64,000 nucleotides of DNA, from assembly GCF_000374805.1 (NCBI RefSeq), contig NZ_KB895354.1, positions 1 to 64,000 of the forward strand, in the 5' to 3' direction. Source of the stretch: Chitiniphilus shinanonensis DSM 23277 (GTDB lineage: Bacteria > Pseudomonadota > Gammaproteobacteria > Burkholderiales > Chitinibacteraceae). The translations under genes and the position numbers were made by a program. This document shows positions 1 through 8,949 of the stretch, piece after piece (positions within the stretch are counted from its first letter, which is position 1; every line of letters starts with the position of its first letter). Under the pieces are notes generated by a model, which was not told the DNA's origin, made no database searches, and saw only the letters and a program-made list of their open reading frames with translations.

Positions 1-2066
1 GTCTTGCCGTCGGGATCGGTGTTGCTGCCCGCCTGCCACGCCTTGAGCGCCTGGTTCAGGTGATCGAGGTGGCCTTGCTGCGACCTGGCCTGTTTCTGCC
101 CTTCGAGGTCGAGGGTATCGGGGCCGATTTCGGTGGGGTCGGCCAGTTGCTGCTGCGCGGTGTCGCCCAGCGTCTGCGCCAGTTGCTGCGCGGATTCCAG
201 TTGGGCCTGGGCCTGTTCCCGGTCCAGTTGCTGGCCGCTGGCGCCGGGCTTGGCTTCGGTGCTGAGCAACAAGCCCTGCGCGGCGCGCAGCGCGCCTTGG
301 CGGTCGGTTCTGAGTTCGAAGCCTTCGCCGCGTGGTTCGGCCTTGCCGTCGCTGCGCGGGTGGGTCAGATAGCCCTGGTTCAGTTGGGTCTTGCCGTGTT
401 CGGACGAGAGCTTGGTGCGCACTTCGCCCTGGGTATCGTCGAACAGCAGTTCGCCGTACTGACTGCCCTGGTATTCCTTGCTCTGGATGCCGGACAGGGT
501 TTTATTCGCCGGCAGCGATCCCGCGCCGGAGAACGCCGGGGTCGGGTGGCTGCCGTTGTACAACACGCCCTTGACCAGCGGCCGGTCGATGTCGCCTTCG
601 ATGAAGTCCACCAGCACTTCCTGGCCGATGCGCGGGATGAACTGGTGGCCCCAGGCTGCGCCAGCGCTGGGATAGGCGACGCGCAGCCAGCACGAGGAGC
701 GGTCATCCAGGTTGGCGCCGAATTCGGGATGCTCCTGCGGCCGTTGCCAGTGGAACTGCACCTTGATCCGGCCGTACTGGTCGGTGTGGATTTCCTCACC
801 CTCGGGCCCCACCACGGTGGCGGTCTGCACGCCGAGGGCGGTGGGTTTGGCGTGGGTGCTCTCGGCGTAGTCGGGCGTGAGCGGGATGCCGCGCCGTTGC
901 GCTGCAAGCTGGACCGTGAACGGCTGCGGGACGTCTTGCCCCTGCTTCAGGAACTTGAGCAGGTCGCCCGGCAGGTTGTTGTGGGCGGTGAAGCTCAGTT
1001 GGCTGGCGACGAACTCGCGCTGTTCCGGGGCGTCGCTGTCATGCAGCGGGTGGTCGGCTAGTTGGAACCATTCGCCGACCTGCACCCCGCGCACCGTGCC
1101 CTGGCCGTGGAAAGCCTTTTTTTGCAGGTCGAACGCCTGTTGCCGCAATTGGGCGTAGCGGCCCAATTGTTCGCCGTCGGCGGCGTAGTACAGCGACTGT
1201 GGATCGTAGTGCTCCAGGCTGCTTTCGGCCTGGCTGCCACCCGCGCCTTGGTCGATGGCGCTGTCTTCCCCGGCCTGCTGGGTCAGCACCGGTCGATAGT
1301 CGAAGCTGGCCAGCGATGCCTGGCCGGGGCCGAGCTGGCGGCTGCTGGTCCAGTCGGTGAGGCTGTCTTCGGCTTCGGTGGCGTCGGCGCGATGGAAGCG
1401 GATGCGGCCGTGGCGCGCCTGCGGCAACGAGTAAGGGTCGTCGAACGCCACCAGGGTGACGCGCGGCGTATCGCCGGCCTGATGTTCGAAGCGGTAGGCC
1501 AGGCCCTCTTCCGCCAGCAGGCGCGAGACGAAGGCCAGATCGCTCTCGCGGTACTGCAAACAGTAGGAACGGGGGGAATAGGTCTCGGCCAGATCGAAAC
1601 GCACCGCGAAGGTGGCGCCGAACACCGGGTTGGTGGCGAGGTGTTCGTCCAGCAGCTGCTGCACGATCTCGACCACGCTCAAGTCCTGGAATACCCGGCT
1701 GGATCGCCGATGCGCCAGCAGCGCCAGCGGCGGTTCGACCGTCAGCGCGTAGCGGGCAAAGCCGCCATCGGACGGCAGTGCCCGGGCGGCGGTGACCACA
1801 CCGCAGCGCACCACTTCGTCGCCGTCGGCTGTCAGGATGCCGAGCTGCGCCGGCAGGCCGAGCAGCGATTTGAGCGGCACGCCGACGTCGGGCGACAGGC
1901 ATTCCACCACGTAGCGATACGGCCGGGACAGCGCTTCCTCGCCGGCGACCGATTGCGGCAGCAGTTGCTCGCCGTAGGCGGCGCCATCGCCCAGGTGCAG
2001 GGTCAGCAGCCGCTGCGCCTGGGTGAAGGCGCTGGCGAAGGAAGCCAGCATCTGATGTGTGTCCAT
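1..2066 (-). CDS. vgrG: Type VI secretion tip protein VgrG (3' part missing)
   Basis: The frame stays open from the ATG at 2066 to the window edge, giving about 688 residues, so the C-terminus is cut off. VgrG trimers form the spike at the end of the Hcp tube of the type VI secretion system and carry PAAR proteins and effectors. The N-terminal part is the phage gp27/gp44-like baseplate region. The middle contains the gp5-like OB-fold segment, recognisable by TATVVGPEGEEIHTDQYGRIKVQFHW-type residues (around residues 420-445) and SSCWLRVA..AG..WG. A region like DUF2345 follows. The other T6SS genes of the window lie at 57.9-64 kb, so this is a separate vgrG island. The missing C-terminal end might hold an effector extension, and this cannot be judged here. 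Confidence 0.93.
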   Translation of the reverse strand, partial: MDTHQMLASFASAFTQAQRLLTLHLGDGAAYGEQLLPQSVAGEEALSRPYRYVVECLSPDVGVPLKSLLGLPAQLGILTADGDEVVRCGVVTAARALPSDGGFARYALTVEPPLALLAHRRSSRVFQDLSVVEIVQQLLDEHLATNPVFGATFAVRFDLAETYSPRSYCLQYRESDLAFVSRLLAEEGLAYRFEHQAGDTPRVTLVAFDDPYSLPQARHGRIRFHRADATEAEDSLTDWTSSRQLGPGQASLASFDYRPVLTQQAGEDSAIDQGAGGSQAESSLEHYDPQSLYYAADGEQLGRYAQLRQQAFDLQKKAFHGQGTVRGVQVGEWFQLADHPLHDSDAPEQREFVASQLSFTAHNNLPGDLLKFLKQGQDVPQPFTVQLAAQRRGIPLTPDYAESTHAKPTALGVQTATVVGPEGEEIHTDQYGRIKVQFHWQRPQEHPEFGANLDDRSSCWLRVAYPSAGAAWGHQFIPRIGQEVLVDFIEGDIDRPLVKGVLYNGSHPTPAFSGAGSLPANKTLSGIQSKEYQGSQYGELLFDDTQGEVRTKLSSEHGKTQLNQGYLTHPRSDGKAEPRGEGFELRTDRQGALRAAQGLLLSTEAKPGASGQQLDREQAQAQLESAQQLAQTLGDTAQQQLADPTEIGPDTLDLEGQKQARSQQGHLDHLNQALKAWQAGSNTDPDGK

Positions 2067-2172
2067 ACGCTCGCACAAGCATGTTGTCAGCTACGCGCGA
2101 TATTACATCGTCAACCCGGCAAACCTCATTGACAGCCGTTTATCAGTAATGAACGGCGAATGTGCGGTGTCT

Positions 2173-3213
2173 CTATTCGCCCCGGGCAAACGCGATCAGG
2201 TGATCGATCTCGGCGCGGATGCCGATGGCTTCGCCGATGGCGTGGTCGTGGTGGCTGGGCACCAGCGACAGCACGCGGGCGCCGGAGGGCAGTTCCAGGG
2301 TGTAGAGGAATTCGGCGCCGCGAAACGCCTTGGCCAGCACGCGGGCGCGGGTGGGGCTGGCGTCGTCGTGCTGGATGTCGTCGGGGCGGATCAGCACGTC
2401 GGCCACGTCGCCGGGCCGGCCGCCGAAGGGCACGGTGCGGCAGATCTCGCCCAGTTCGATCTCGATGCATTGCGCGCCGACGATGCGTCCCGGCAGGAAG
2501 GTGCCCTCGCCGATGAAGTCGGCGACGAAGCGGTCCGCCGGCTCGTGATAGAGCCGGTACGGCGTGGCCCATTGGCGGATGTGGCCGTCGGCCATCACGC
2601 CGACCACGTCGGCGACGGCGAAGGCTTCATGCTGGTCGTGGGTGACCAGGATGGCGGTGGTGCCGGCGGCCTTGAGTATGGCACGCACCTCCTGCGCCAG
2701 GCGCTCGCGCAGTTCCACGTCCAGGTTGGAGAACGGCTCGTCCAGCAGCAGCAGGCGCGGGCTGGGTGCCAGCGCGCGCGCCAGGGCGACGCGCTGCTGC
2801 TGCCCGCCGGAGAGCTGGTGCGGATAGCGCCCGCCCTGCCCGGTCAGCCCGACCAGTTCCAGCAACTCGTCGACGCGGGCGCGGCGCGCGGCGCGGTCAA
2901 GCCGGCCCAGGCCGAAGGCGATGTTGCCGGCCACGTCCAGGTGCGGGAACAGTGCGTAGTCCTGGAACACCATGCCGATCTGGCGCAACTCGGGCGGCAC
3001 GCTGCGCCGCGCGTCGGCAACGGTTTCGCCGCCGAGCACGATGCTGCCTTCGCGTACGGTCTCGAAGCCGGCGATGGCGCGCAGCACGGTGGTCTTGCCG
3101 CAGCCGGAGGCGCCGAGCAGGCAGCCGATCTGGCCCGCGGCCAGCGACAGCGACAGGTGCTCGACCACGGTCTTGGCGCCGTAGCGCAGGGCGATGTCGT
3201 TCAGGTGCAGCAT
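2173..3213 (-). CDS. fbpC: Ferric iron ABC transporter ATP-binding protein FbpC
   Basis: A 346-residue ATPase of the Fbp/Afu iron-import family that powers uptake of Fe(III) delivered by FbpA through FbpB. Walker A is GASGCGKTT (about residues 34-42), the ABC signature is LSGGQQQR, Walker B is LLLLDEPFSNLD, and the H-loop is VTHDQHEA. A C-terminal TOBE-like regulatory domain follows, and the total length is usual for FbpC. The gene starts 4 nt after the fbpB stop, so the two are co-transcribed. A sulfate or polyamine ATPase would look similar; the iron assignment rests on linkage to FbpB and FbpA and on the Fur-type sites. Confidence 0.93.
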   Translation of the reverse strand: MLHLNDIALRYGAKTVVEHLSLSLAAGQIGCLLGASGCGKTTVLRAIAGFETVREGSIVLGGETVADARRSVPPELRQIGMVFQDYALFPHLDVAGNIAFGLGRLDRAARRARVDELLELVGLTGQGGRYPHQLSGGQQQRVALARALAPSPRLLLLDEPFSNLDVELRERLAQEVRAILKAAGTTAILVTHDQHEAFAVADVVGVMADGHIRQWATPYRLYHEPADRFVADFIGEGTFLPGRIVGAQCIEIELGEICRTVPFGGRPGDVADVLIRPDDIQHDDASPTRARVLAKAFRGAEFLYTLELPSGARVLSLVPSHHDHAIGEAIGIRAEIDHLIAFARGE

Positions 3214-3217
3214 GCGG

Positions 3218-4876
3218 TCAATCCTCGGCGCCGTGCCGCGTCAGCAGCAATACCGGCAGCAGCCCGGCCAGCACGATGAACAGCGCCGGCAGCGCGGCGC
3301 GGTCCCACATGCCTTCGGAAGTCATTTCGAATACGCGGACAGCCAGGGTGTCCCAGCCGAAGGCGCGGGTCATCAGCGTGATCGGCATTTCCTTCATCAC
3401 GTCGACGAACACCATCAGCAAGGCGGTGAACAGGCCGCCGCGCAGCAGCGGCAGGTGCAGCCGCAGCAACACCTGGCGCGAGCGCAGGCCGAGCGAGCGC
3501 GCGGCCTCCTCCTGGTTGCGGGTGATGCGCTGCATGCCGCTGTCCACCGGCTGGAAGCCGACCGCGAGAAAACGCGCCGCCAGCGCCAGCAACATCACCG
3601 CCACCGTGCCCTTGAACACCTGGAAGCCTTCGAAGCCCAGCGGCTGGAAGATGGCCAGCAGCAGGTTGTCCAGCCAGGCGATGGGAATGAACACGCCGAC
3701 CGCCAGCACCGTGCCCGGCACCGCGTAGCCCAGCGTGGCCAGCCGCACCAGCCAGCGGGTGCCGCCGTCGCGGTAGCGGCGACGGGCGTAGGCCAGCGCC
3801 AGCGCCAGCGCGGCCACCAGCAACGCCGCCAGCGCGGCCAGCAACACCGAGCGGCCGATGAAGGCGGGATAGCGCTCGTCGAAATCGTCGGCCCACACCT
3901 GGGTCACCCAATGCCCCAGCTGGATCAGCGGCACCACGAACGCCACCAGCAGCACCAGCGCGCACCACGCGACCGCGCCCCAGCGGGCCGTGCCGCGCAG
4001 CGCGATGCGCTCGCCGCCGCCGGCGCGGGCGTGGTACAGCCGCTCGCCGCGTACCCGTTGCTCGACCACCGCCAGCGCCAGTACGAACAGCACCAGCAGC
4101 GAGGCCAGTTGCGACGCCGCCGGCAGGTTGAACAAGGCGAACCACGCCTTGTAGATGGCGGTGGTGAAGGTGTCGAAGTTGAACACCGACACCGCGCCGA
4201 AGTCGGCCAGCGTTTCCATCAGCGCCAGCGTCAGGCCGCCGACGATCCACGGTCGCGCCATCGGGATGGCGACGCGCCAGAACGCGGCGCGGCGCGAGAC
4301 GCCCAGCATCTGCGCCGCCTCCAGCGCGCGCCGCCCCTGGGTGGCGAAGGCGTTGCGCGCCAACAGGTAGACATACGGGTAGAACGCCAGCGACAGCACC
4401 AGCACCACGCCGCCGCTGCTGCGGATCGGCGGGAACCACGCGCTGCCGCCGAAGGCGGCGCGCAGCCAGGTCTGCACCGGGCCCGTGAAGTCGAGCAGGC
4501 CGACCATGACGAAGGCCAGCACGTAGGCCGGCATCGCCAGCGGCAGCATCAGCGCCCAGGCGAAGAAGCGCCGGCCGGGGAATTCGCACATCGCGGTGAG
4601 CCAGGCCAGCGACACGCCCAGCCCCAGCACGCCCAGGCCGACGCCGATGATCAACAGCAGCGTGTTGCGCAGCACGCCGGGCAGCACGTATTGCGCCAGG
4701 TGAGCCCAGATTTCGGGCTGCGGCGACAGGAACGACGCCAGCACCACCAGCAGCGGGATCAGCGTGAGCAGCGCGATCGGCAGGCTGATCGCCACCCCGC
4801 GCCAGGCGTGGCGGCGATGATGCGCGGCGTGCGGAGAAGGGTCGGAAACGGCGGGGTTCAGGGCGAGTTCGGCCAT
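3218..4876 (-). CDS. fbpB: Ferric iron ABC transporter permease FbpB
   Basis: A 552-residue inner-membrane protein with two fused permease halves, as is typical for FbpB. Each half carries an EAA loop: ALEAAQMLGVSRRAAFWRVAIP in the first and NQEEAARSLGLRSRQVLLRLHLP in the second. About twelve hydrophobic segments are visible. The start at 4876 (MAELALNPAV) is the first ATG, but the bases just before it are pyrimidine-rich and contain no Shine-Dalgarno sequence. It is followed by fbpC after 4 nt. A Fur-box-like site lies about 70 nt upstream of the start. Confidence 0.93.
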   Translation of the reverse strand: MAELALNPAVSDPSPHAAHHRRHAWRGVAISLPIALLTLIPLLVVLASFLSPQPEIWAHLAQYVLPGVLRNTLLLIIGVGLGVLGLGVSLAWLTAMCEFPGRRFFAWALMLPLAMPAYVLAFVMVGLLDFTGPVQTWLRAAFGGSAWFPPIRSSGGVVLVLSLAFYPYVYLLARNAFATQGRRALEAAQMLGVSRRAAFWRVAIPMARPWIVGGLTLALMETLADFGAVSVFNFDTFTTAIYKAWFALFNLPAASQLASLLVLFVLALAVVEQRVRGERLYHARAGGGERIALRGTARWGAVAWCALVLLVAFVVPLIQLGHWVTQVWADDFDERYPAFIGRSVLLAALAALLVAALALALAYARRRYRDGGTRWLVRLATLGYAVPGTVLAVGVFIPIAWLDNLLLAIFQPLGFEGFQVFKGTVAVMLLALAARFLAVGFQPVDSGMQRITRNQEEAARSLGLRSRQVLLRLHLPLLRGGLFTALLMVFVDVMKEMPITLMTRAFGWDTLAVRVFEMTSEGMWDRAALPALFIVLAGLLPVLLLTRHGAED

Positions 4877-4945
4877 GCGGAGGAAGGGAAAGCGCGTGCG
4901 CGGCGATGCAGCCCCGGCATTATCGCCTTGCGGGACAACCGCTTA

Positions 4946-4960
4946 CAAGAGTCATTCTCA
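4946..4960 (-). promoter_or_regulatory. Candidate Fur box upstream of fbpB
   Basis: Read on the minus strand the site is TGAGAATGACTCTTG. It matches the 7-1-7 Fur consensus TGATAATnATTATCA at about ten of fourteen informative positions. It lies 70-85 nt before the fbpB start, where an iron-responsive promoter would be expected. The call is based on similarity and on the function of the downstream genes. Confidence 0.55.
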
Positions 4961-4990
4961 ATTGGAACGACGGCCCAAGCCTTCCGGCCG

Positions 4991-5056
4991 CGTGGTGCGT
5001 GGTGCGTGGTGCGTGGTGCGTGGTGCGTGCGTGCGTGCGTGGTGCGTGGTGCGTGG
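4991..5056. repeat. Short tandem repeat, CGTGGTG heptamers mixed with CGTG
   Basis: Five consecutive CGTGGTG units (4991-5025) are followed by three CGTG tetramers (5026-5037), two more CGTGGTG units and a partial one. It lies between the stop of the GDYXXLXY gene and the Fur-like site of fbpB, so it is non-coding and upstream of fbpBC. Such arrays are prone to slippage and could change promoter spacing. No function can be shown from one sequence. Confidence 0.9.
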
Positions 5057-5059
5057 CGC

Positions 5060-5635
5060 TCAGCCGCTGCCGGCCGGGGCCGCAACACCGTCCATGCGCC
5101 GCCCGTGCTCGTCGGCCAATGCCTCCAGCAGCGCGTCGCCATCGTCGCCCACGCGCCAGATCGCATAGCGCGCCTTGGCGTAGTAGCCGCCCTCGCCTTC
5201 GGCGAAGAAATAGCTATGGCTGGGCAGCACCGCGTTCCCGCCGGCCCAGCGCATGAACCAGATCGGGCTGGATTGCTGCCAGCGCAGCCGCAATGCCAGC
5301 TCGCCGGGACGCGCCATCGACGGCGCGGTGCCGATCCGCACCACGCGGCCCACCCCTTGCGCGTCCACCGCCAGGAAGGCGTACAGCGTCTCGCCCTGTC
5401 GCAACAGGCCCAGCGGCGCCGGTTCGGCATTGACGGTGCGCGTCACCGCCTGGGTGACGTCGTAGTCGAGCGCCATGTAGTCGCCCTGCATCAGCGAGCG
5501 CGGGTCGACCGGCCGCAACGCCAGCAACACCGGCTTGCCGCTCGCCAGCAGGCGCTCGTGCCGCGTCACCAGCGCGGCGGGCACCGCCAGCGTCAGCGCC
5601 ACGCCCAGCGCGACCCAGATCCGGTTGGCGTTCAT
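5060..5635 (-). CDS. GDYXXLXY-domain membrane-anchored protein
   Basis: A 191-residue protein that starts with an N-terminal membrane segment (IWVALGVALTLAVPAALV) and then carries the family-defining motif GDYMALDY (about residues 51-58). The function of this family is not established. It is commonly found next to DUF2157 and DUF4401 membrane proteins, as here. Its ATG overlaps the DUF4401 stop codon (ATGA), so translation is probably coupled. The three genes lie between fbpA and fbpB on the same strand. Confidence 0.85.
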   Translation of the reverse strand: MNANRIWVALGVALTLAVPAALVTRHERLLASGKPVLLALRPVDPRSLMQGDYMALDYDVTQAVTRTVNAEPAPLGLLRQGETLYAFLAVDAQGVGRVVRIGTAPSMARPGELALRLRWQQSSPIWFMRWAGGNAVLPSHSYFFAEGEGGYYAKARYAIWRVGDDGDALLEALADEHGRRMDGVAAPAGSG

Positions 5636-6660
5636 GCGCGTCTCCTGGTCCATGCCCATACCGCCAGCAGCAGCACGCCGACGCCGGCCAGCGCCAGCCC
5701 CTTGAGCAGCAGCGGCCAGTGCAGGCTGTAGTAGTAGAGATGGAAGCCCGCCAGCCCGGCGGCGCAGCCCAGCCACACCAGCAGACGACGCCCTTCCGCC
5801 AGGCCCAGCCACAGCACCAGCAGCGATGCGGACAGCAGCGGGGAGAGCAGCGCCAGCGGCAGCAGCGCCAGCAATGGTCGTACCGCGGGGGCGACATCCG
5901 GCTGGCGTCGCAGCGTTTCGCGCACCGCCAGCAACAGCGGCAGCTGGGCCAGCGCGGCGAGCAGCAGCTCCAGCAGCAGGCGATCGAGGTCCGGCGCCAT
6001 CGATCCCCAGCCGCCGTGGCGCCCTCCGGCGACGAAGGCGAGCGCGCCCAGCCAGAACACCGTCACGGCGTCGCGCCAGGGCAGCCAGATCGCCATCCGC
6101 CGCGGCGGGCGCGTCCACAGCCACCACGTGGCGCAGCCGAACAGCAGTTGTCGCACCGTGGTCAGCAGGCTGTCCGCCAGCGGGCGCTCGGTGAAGAATT
6201 CGCCGCTCCAGCGCGGGTTGAGCCAATCCCAGCAGGCGCCCAGCATCAGCATGGCGGCGATCAGCCGCAGCAGTCTTGGCCCGGCCAGGCAGAACAGCAC
6301 CGCGCCGACGACGAAGCAGCTCCAGGCCACGTGCCGCTCCAGCGGGCTGGACAGCACCATCATGAAGGCGCCGCCGAGCGCCAGCGGCACCCCGGCCTGC
6401 GCCAGGAAATACACTCGTCCCAGCCGCATCGCGGCGGTGGCGGCGGCCAGGATCATGGCGCCCAGCAACATGCGCGCGCCATCCGAAGCGGACCACAGCG
6501 TCATGCCGGCGGCCAGCACCAGGATCGCGGCCACCCAGGCGGCCACGGTCTGTATGGCCTGTACCGACCACGGCAGTTCGGTGGCGACGGCGTCGGCCGG
6601 CTCGCCGCTCAGCGCGCCGCTGGCGCGCAGTTCGTCGATCACTTGTGGCCAGGGTTTCAT
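5632..6660 (-). CDS. DUF4401 multi-pass membrane protein
   Basis: A 342-residue integral membrane protein with about ten hydrophobic helices, starting at MKPWPQVIDEL. The sequence matches the DUF4401 type in length, helix pattern and gene context. Its start overlaps the last four bases of the DUF2157 gene, and its end overlaps the start of the GDYXXLXY gene. The function is unknown. A longer in-frame opening to 7713 exists, but this start is the one consistent with the overlap and with family length. Confidence 0.82.
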   Translation of the reverse strand: MKPWPQVIDELRASGALSGEPADAVATELPWSVQAIQTVAAWVAAILVLAAGMTLWSASDGARMLLGAMILAAATAAMRLGRVYFLAQAGVPLALGGAFMMVLSSPLERHVAWSCFVVGAVLFCLAGPRLLRLIAAMLMLGACWDWLNPRWSGEFFTERPLADSLLTTVRQLLFGCATWWLWTRPPRRMAIWLPWRDAVTVFWLGALAFVAGGRHGGWGSMAPDLDRLLLELLLAALAQLPLLLAVRETLRRQPDVAPAVRPLLALLPLALLSPLLSASLLVLWLGLAEGRRLLVWLGCAAGLAGFHLYYYSLHWPLLLKGLALAGVGVLLLAVWAWTRRRA

Positions 6661-7649
6661 GCGCCCTCCTCCGCGCGCCAGGCGCGATGGCGATGCAGCA
6701 GCAGCCAGGCGATCAGCGCCAGACCGATCACGGCCAGCCCCGCCAGCGCCCACACCACGTCGTCGAAGCGTCCCAGCCGGAGCAACCACGCCAGCGCCAC
6801 GCTCCAGGCACTGAACGCGGCCAGCGCCAGCTGGTAGACATCGCGGCGGCGCCACGCCAGCGCGGCCTGCGCCGCCAGCCACAACGCCCACAGCGCGATC
6901 ACCGCGCCATTGCCGGCCACCGCGACGTCCGGCAGCAGCAGCGTGGCATCCTCGCCGGCCATCGCCACGCAGGCGGGCGCGGTGGCGAGCGCCGCGATGC
7001 CCAGCGCCAGCGCGGCCGGCAGCGCGCGCCGCCCCCAGCCGGCCGGATCGGCCCAGCGCTCGCACGCCGCCCAGGCGGCGGCCCATCCCAGCAGCAACGG
7101 CAGGTTGAGGTCGTTGCTGAACACCAGCAGCAGCGGTTCCAGTCGGTGCACGCCCTGCCAGGCCACCAGCGCCAGCGAGACGATGCCCAGCCACAGCGAC
7201 CAGAGCGGCAGCCAGCGCAGGTAGGCCGCCCACGGCAACGCCAGCAACGCCCACAGCGCGAACAGTTGCCAGGCGTCGGCGCCGGTCTGGTAGGCCTGGC
7301 CGATCACCGCCAGCAGCACGCCGGCCAGCGTGGCCAGCGCGAACACCGCCCAGCGATGCGCCGGCACGTCGCGCCGGGTGAGCCAGGACGCGGCGAGCGC
7401 GGCCAGCACGATGGCCGCCGCCAGTCCGACCCGCGCCAGCCGTGGCCACGCCAGCCAGTTGGCGGCGAACATCATCACGATGCCGGACAACAGCGCCAGC
7501 ACGCCGCAGCCCAGTAGCAGGCGCTCGGCGGACGTGCGCCAGCGCGCCGCGTCGGGGCGCAGGCCCAATCCATCCAGTGCCTGACGCAAGCCGGCGCGGC
7601 TCAACGCGCCGTGGTCGTGCCAGGTTTCCAGCCGAGTTCGAGGATCCAT
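6657..7649 (-). CDS. DUF2157 multi-pass membrane protein
   Basis: A 330-residue protein. A soluble N-terminal stretch (about residues 1-40) with an L-x2-G-LS-x2-L pattern typical of DUF2157 is followed by roughly ten transmembrane helices, including the conserved QAYQTGADAWQLFALWALLALPWA region. It is the first gene of the DUF2157-DUF4401-GDYXXLXY module. The biochemical role is unknown. The module is inserted between the fbpA terminator and fbpB. Confidence 0.85.
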   Translation of the reverse strand: MDPRTRLETWHDHGALSRAGLRQALDGLGLRPDAARWRTSAERLLLGCGVLALLSGIVMMFAANWLAWPRLARVGLAAAIVLAALAASWLTRRDVPAHRWAVFALATLAGVLLAVIGQAYQTGADAWQLFALWALLALPWAAYLRWLPLWSLWLGIVSLALVAWQGVHRLEPLLLVFSNDLNLPLLLGWAAAWAACERWADPAGWGRRALPAALALGIAALATAPACVAMAGEDATLLLPDVAVAGNGAVIALWALWLAAQAALAWRRRDVYQLALAAFSAWSVALAWLLRLGRFDDVVWALAGLAVIGLALIAWLLLHRHRAWRAEEGA

Positions 7650-7693
7650 CCCTGCTCCCGTGGTCGAAAGCGCACCTTAACCGAGTGCGGGAC

Positions 7694-7723
7694 AAACAAA
7701 AAGCCCGGCGCAAGGTCCGGGCT
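7694..7723 (-). terminator. Rho-independent terminator after fbpA
   Basis: On the minus strand AGCCCGG-loop-CCGGGCT is followed by a T-rich tail. The hairpin spans 7702-7723 and the tail 7694-7701. It separates fbpA transcription from the membrane module and the downstream fbpBC genes. Confidence 0.85.
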
Positions 7724-7789
7724 GGAGTTCTGGCAAGGCCAGTAGGAAGGGGCCGTCGCGCAACGCGGGGCGTGCGGCCCCGCGGCCGG

Positions 7790-8782
7790 TCACTTGTAGC
7801 CGGCGCGGTCCATCAGCTGGGTGGCCTTGGCTTGCAGTTCACCCGCCTTGGAGACATTGATCAGGTTGGGCTTGAAGCTGCCCCACGCGGCGACCAGCCC
7901 ATCCGGCTTGATGTGCGGGTTGACCGGGTATTCGAAATCCTTGGTGGCGTACAGGTTCTGCGCCTTGTCCGACGACAGCCACTCGATCAGCTTCACCGCT
8001 CCCTTCTGGTTCTTGGCGAACTTGGCCACGCCGGCGCCGGAAACGTTCACATGCACGCCGCCCGCCTGCTGGTTGGCCCAGAAGATCTTCACCGGGAAAT
8101 CGGGCTTCTTGTCGACGATGCGGCCGTAGTAGTAACTGTTGGCGATACCCACCGCGCACTGGCCGGCGGCGATGGCTTCCAGCATCTTGGTGTCGTCGGC
8201 GAACACGTCGGTGGCCAGGTTGGCCACCCAGCCGCGCACGATCTGCTCGGTCCTGGCCTCGCCGTGCTGGGCGATCAGCACCGCCACCAGCGACTGGTTG
8301 TAGACCTTCTTCGAGGTACGCAGGCACAGCTTGCCCTTCCACTTCGGGTTGGCGAGGTCCTCGTAGGTGGACAGCTCGCCCGGCTTCACCATGGTCGGGT
8401 TGTAGAACATGGTGCGCACGCGCTGCGACAGGCCGAACCACTGGCCTTGCGGATCACGCAGGTGCGCCGGCACGTTGGCTTCCAGCACGGACGAGCGCGT
8501 GGGTTGCAGCAGGCCCAGGTTGGCGGCCTGCCACAGGTTGCCGGCATCCACGGTGATCAGCACGTCGGCCGGCGAATTCCTGCCCTCGGCCTTCATGCGC
8601 TCCATCAACGGACCTTCCTTGTCGGTCAACAGCTTGACGTCGATGCCCGTGTCCTTGGTGAACGCGTCGAACAGCGGCTTGATCAGTTGTTCGTTACGCG
8701 CGGAATAGACGGTCACCGATTCGGCTTGGGCAAAGCCGGCGGCCAGCGCGGCGAGCAACGGCAGGACGAGGAAACGAGGCAC
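7790..8782 (-). CDS. fbpA: Ferric iron ABC transporter substrate-binding protein FbpA
   Basis: A 330-residue periplasmic iron-binding protein (transferrin-like fold) that captures Fe(III) for FbpB/FbpC. The GTG start at 8782 is chosen because GGAGA lies seven bases upstream and it gives a clean signal peptide ([19 protein letters not shown], then [11 protein letters not shown]). The region [11 protein letters not shown] (about residue 195) carries the paired tyrosines used for iron binding in FbpA proteins. It is transcribed alone, with its own terminator downstream and a Fur-type site upstream. Confidence 0.94.
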   Translation of the reverse strand: MPRFLVLPLLAALAAGFAQAESVTVYSARNEQLIKPLFDAFTKDTGIDVKLLTDKEGPLMERMKAEGRNSPADVLITVDAGNLWQAANLGLLQPTRSSVLEANVPAHLRDPQGQWFGLSQRVRTMFYNPTMVKPGELSTYEDLANPKWKGKLCLRTSKKVYNQSLVAVLIAQHGEARTEQIVRGWVANLATDVFADDTKMLEAIAAGQCAVGIANSYYYGRIVDKKPDFPVKIFWANQQAGGVHVNVSGAGVAKFAKNQKGAVKLIEWLSSDKAQNLYATKDFEYPVNPHIKPDGLVAAWGSFKPNLINVSKAGELQAKATQLMDRAGYK

Positions 8783-8832
8783 GGCGGGTTCTCCGGGATC
8801 AGCTGAAAGGCAGTCCCGCACTGTATCGCTTT

Positions 8833-8847
8833 TGACAATCGTTCTCA
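8833..8847 (-). promoter_or_regulatory. Candidate Fur box upstream of fbpA
   Basis: TGACAATCGTTCTCA matches the Fur 7-1-7 consensus at 11 of 14 informative positions and is nearly palindromic. It is centred about 57 nt before the chosen fbpA start. Iron repression of fbpA is the expected regulation for this family. Confidence 0.65.
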
Positions 8848-8900
8848 ACAACTAGATGCAGGTCCACGCACGACAGCGGCATGACCCAGCGTCAGCCAAC

Positions 8901-8926
8901 GAAAAAGCGGGCCATGCGGCCCGCTT
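8901..8926 (-). terminator. Terminator after hsp20
   Basis: AGCGGGCCGC/ATGGCCCGCT forms a GC-rich hairpin at 8906-8925, followed on the minus strand by five T residues. It lies about 25 nt past the hsp20 stop. Confidence 0.85.
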
Positions 8927-8949
8927 CCGTCACCCGTTCCGTGGCGACG

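Noticed and set aside
4991-5056. CRISPR array
   Set aside because: Units are 4 and 7 bases with no spacers, so it is a simple tandem repeat.
3194-5731. Long plus-strand open frame (845 codons) opposite fbpB and fbpC
   Set aside because: The product is a Gln/Arg/His-rich low-complexity chain, a by-product of GC-rich codon use on the opposite strand; fbpB and fbpC explain the region.
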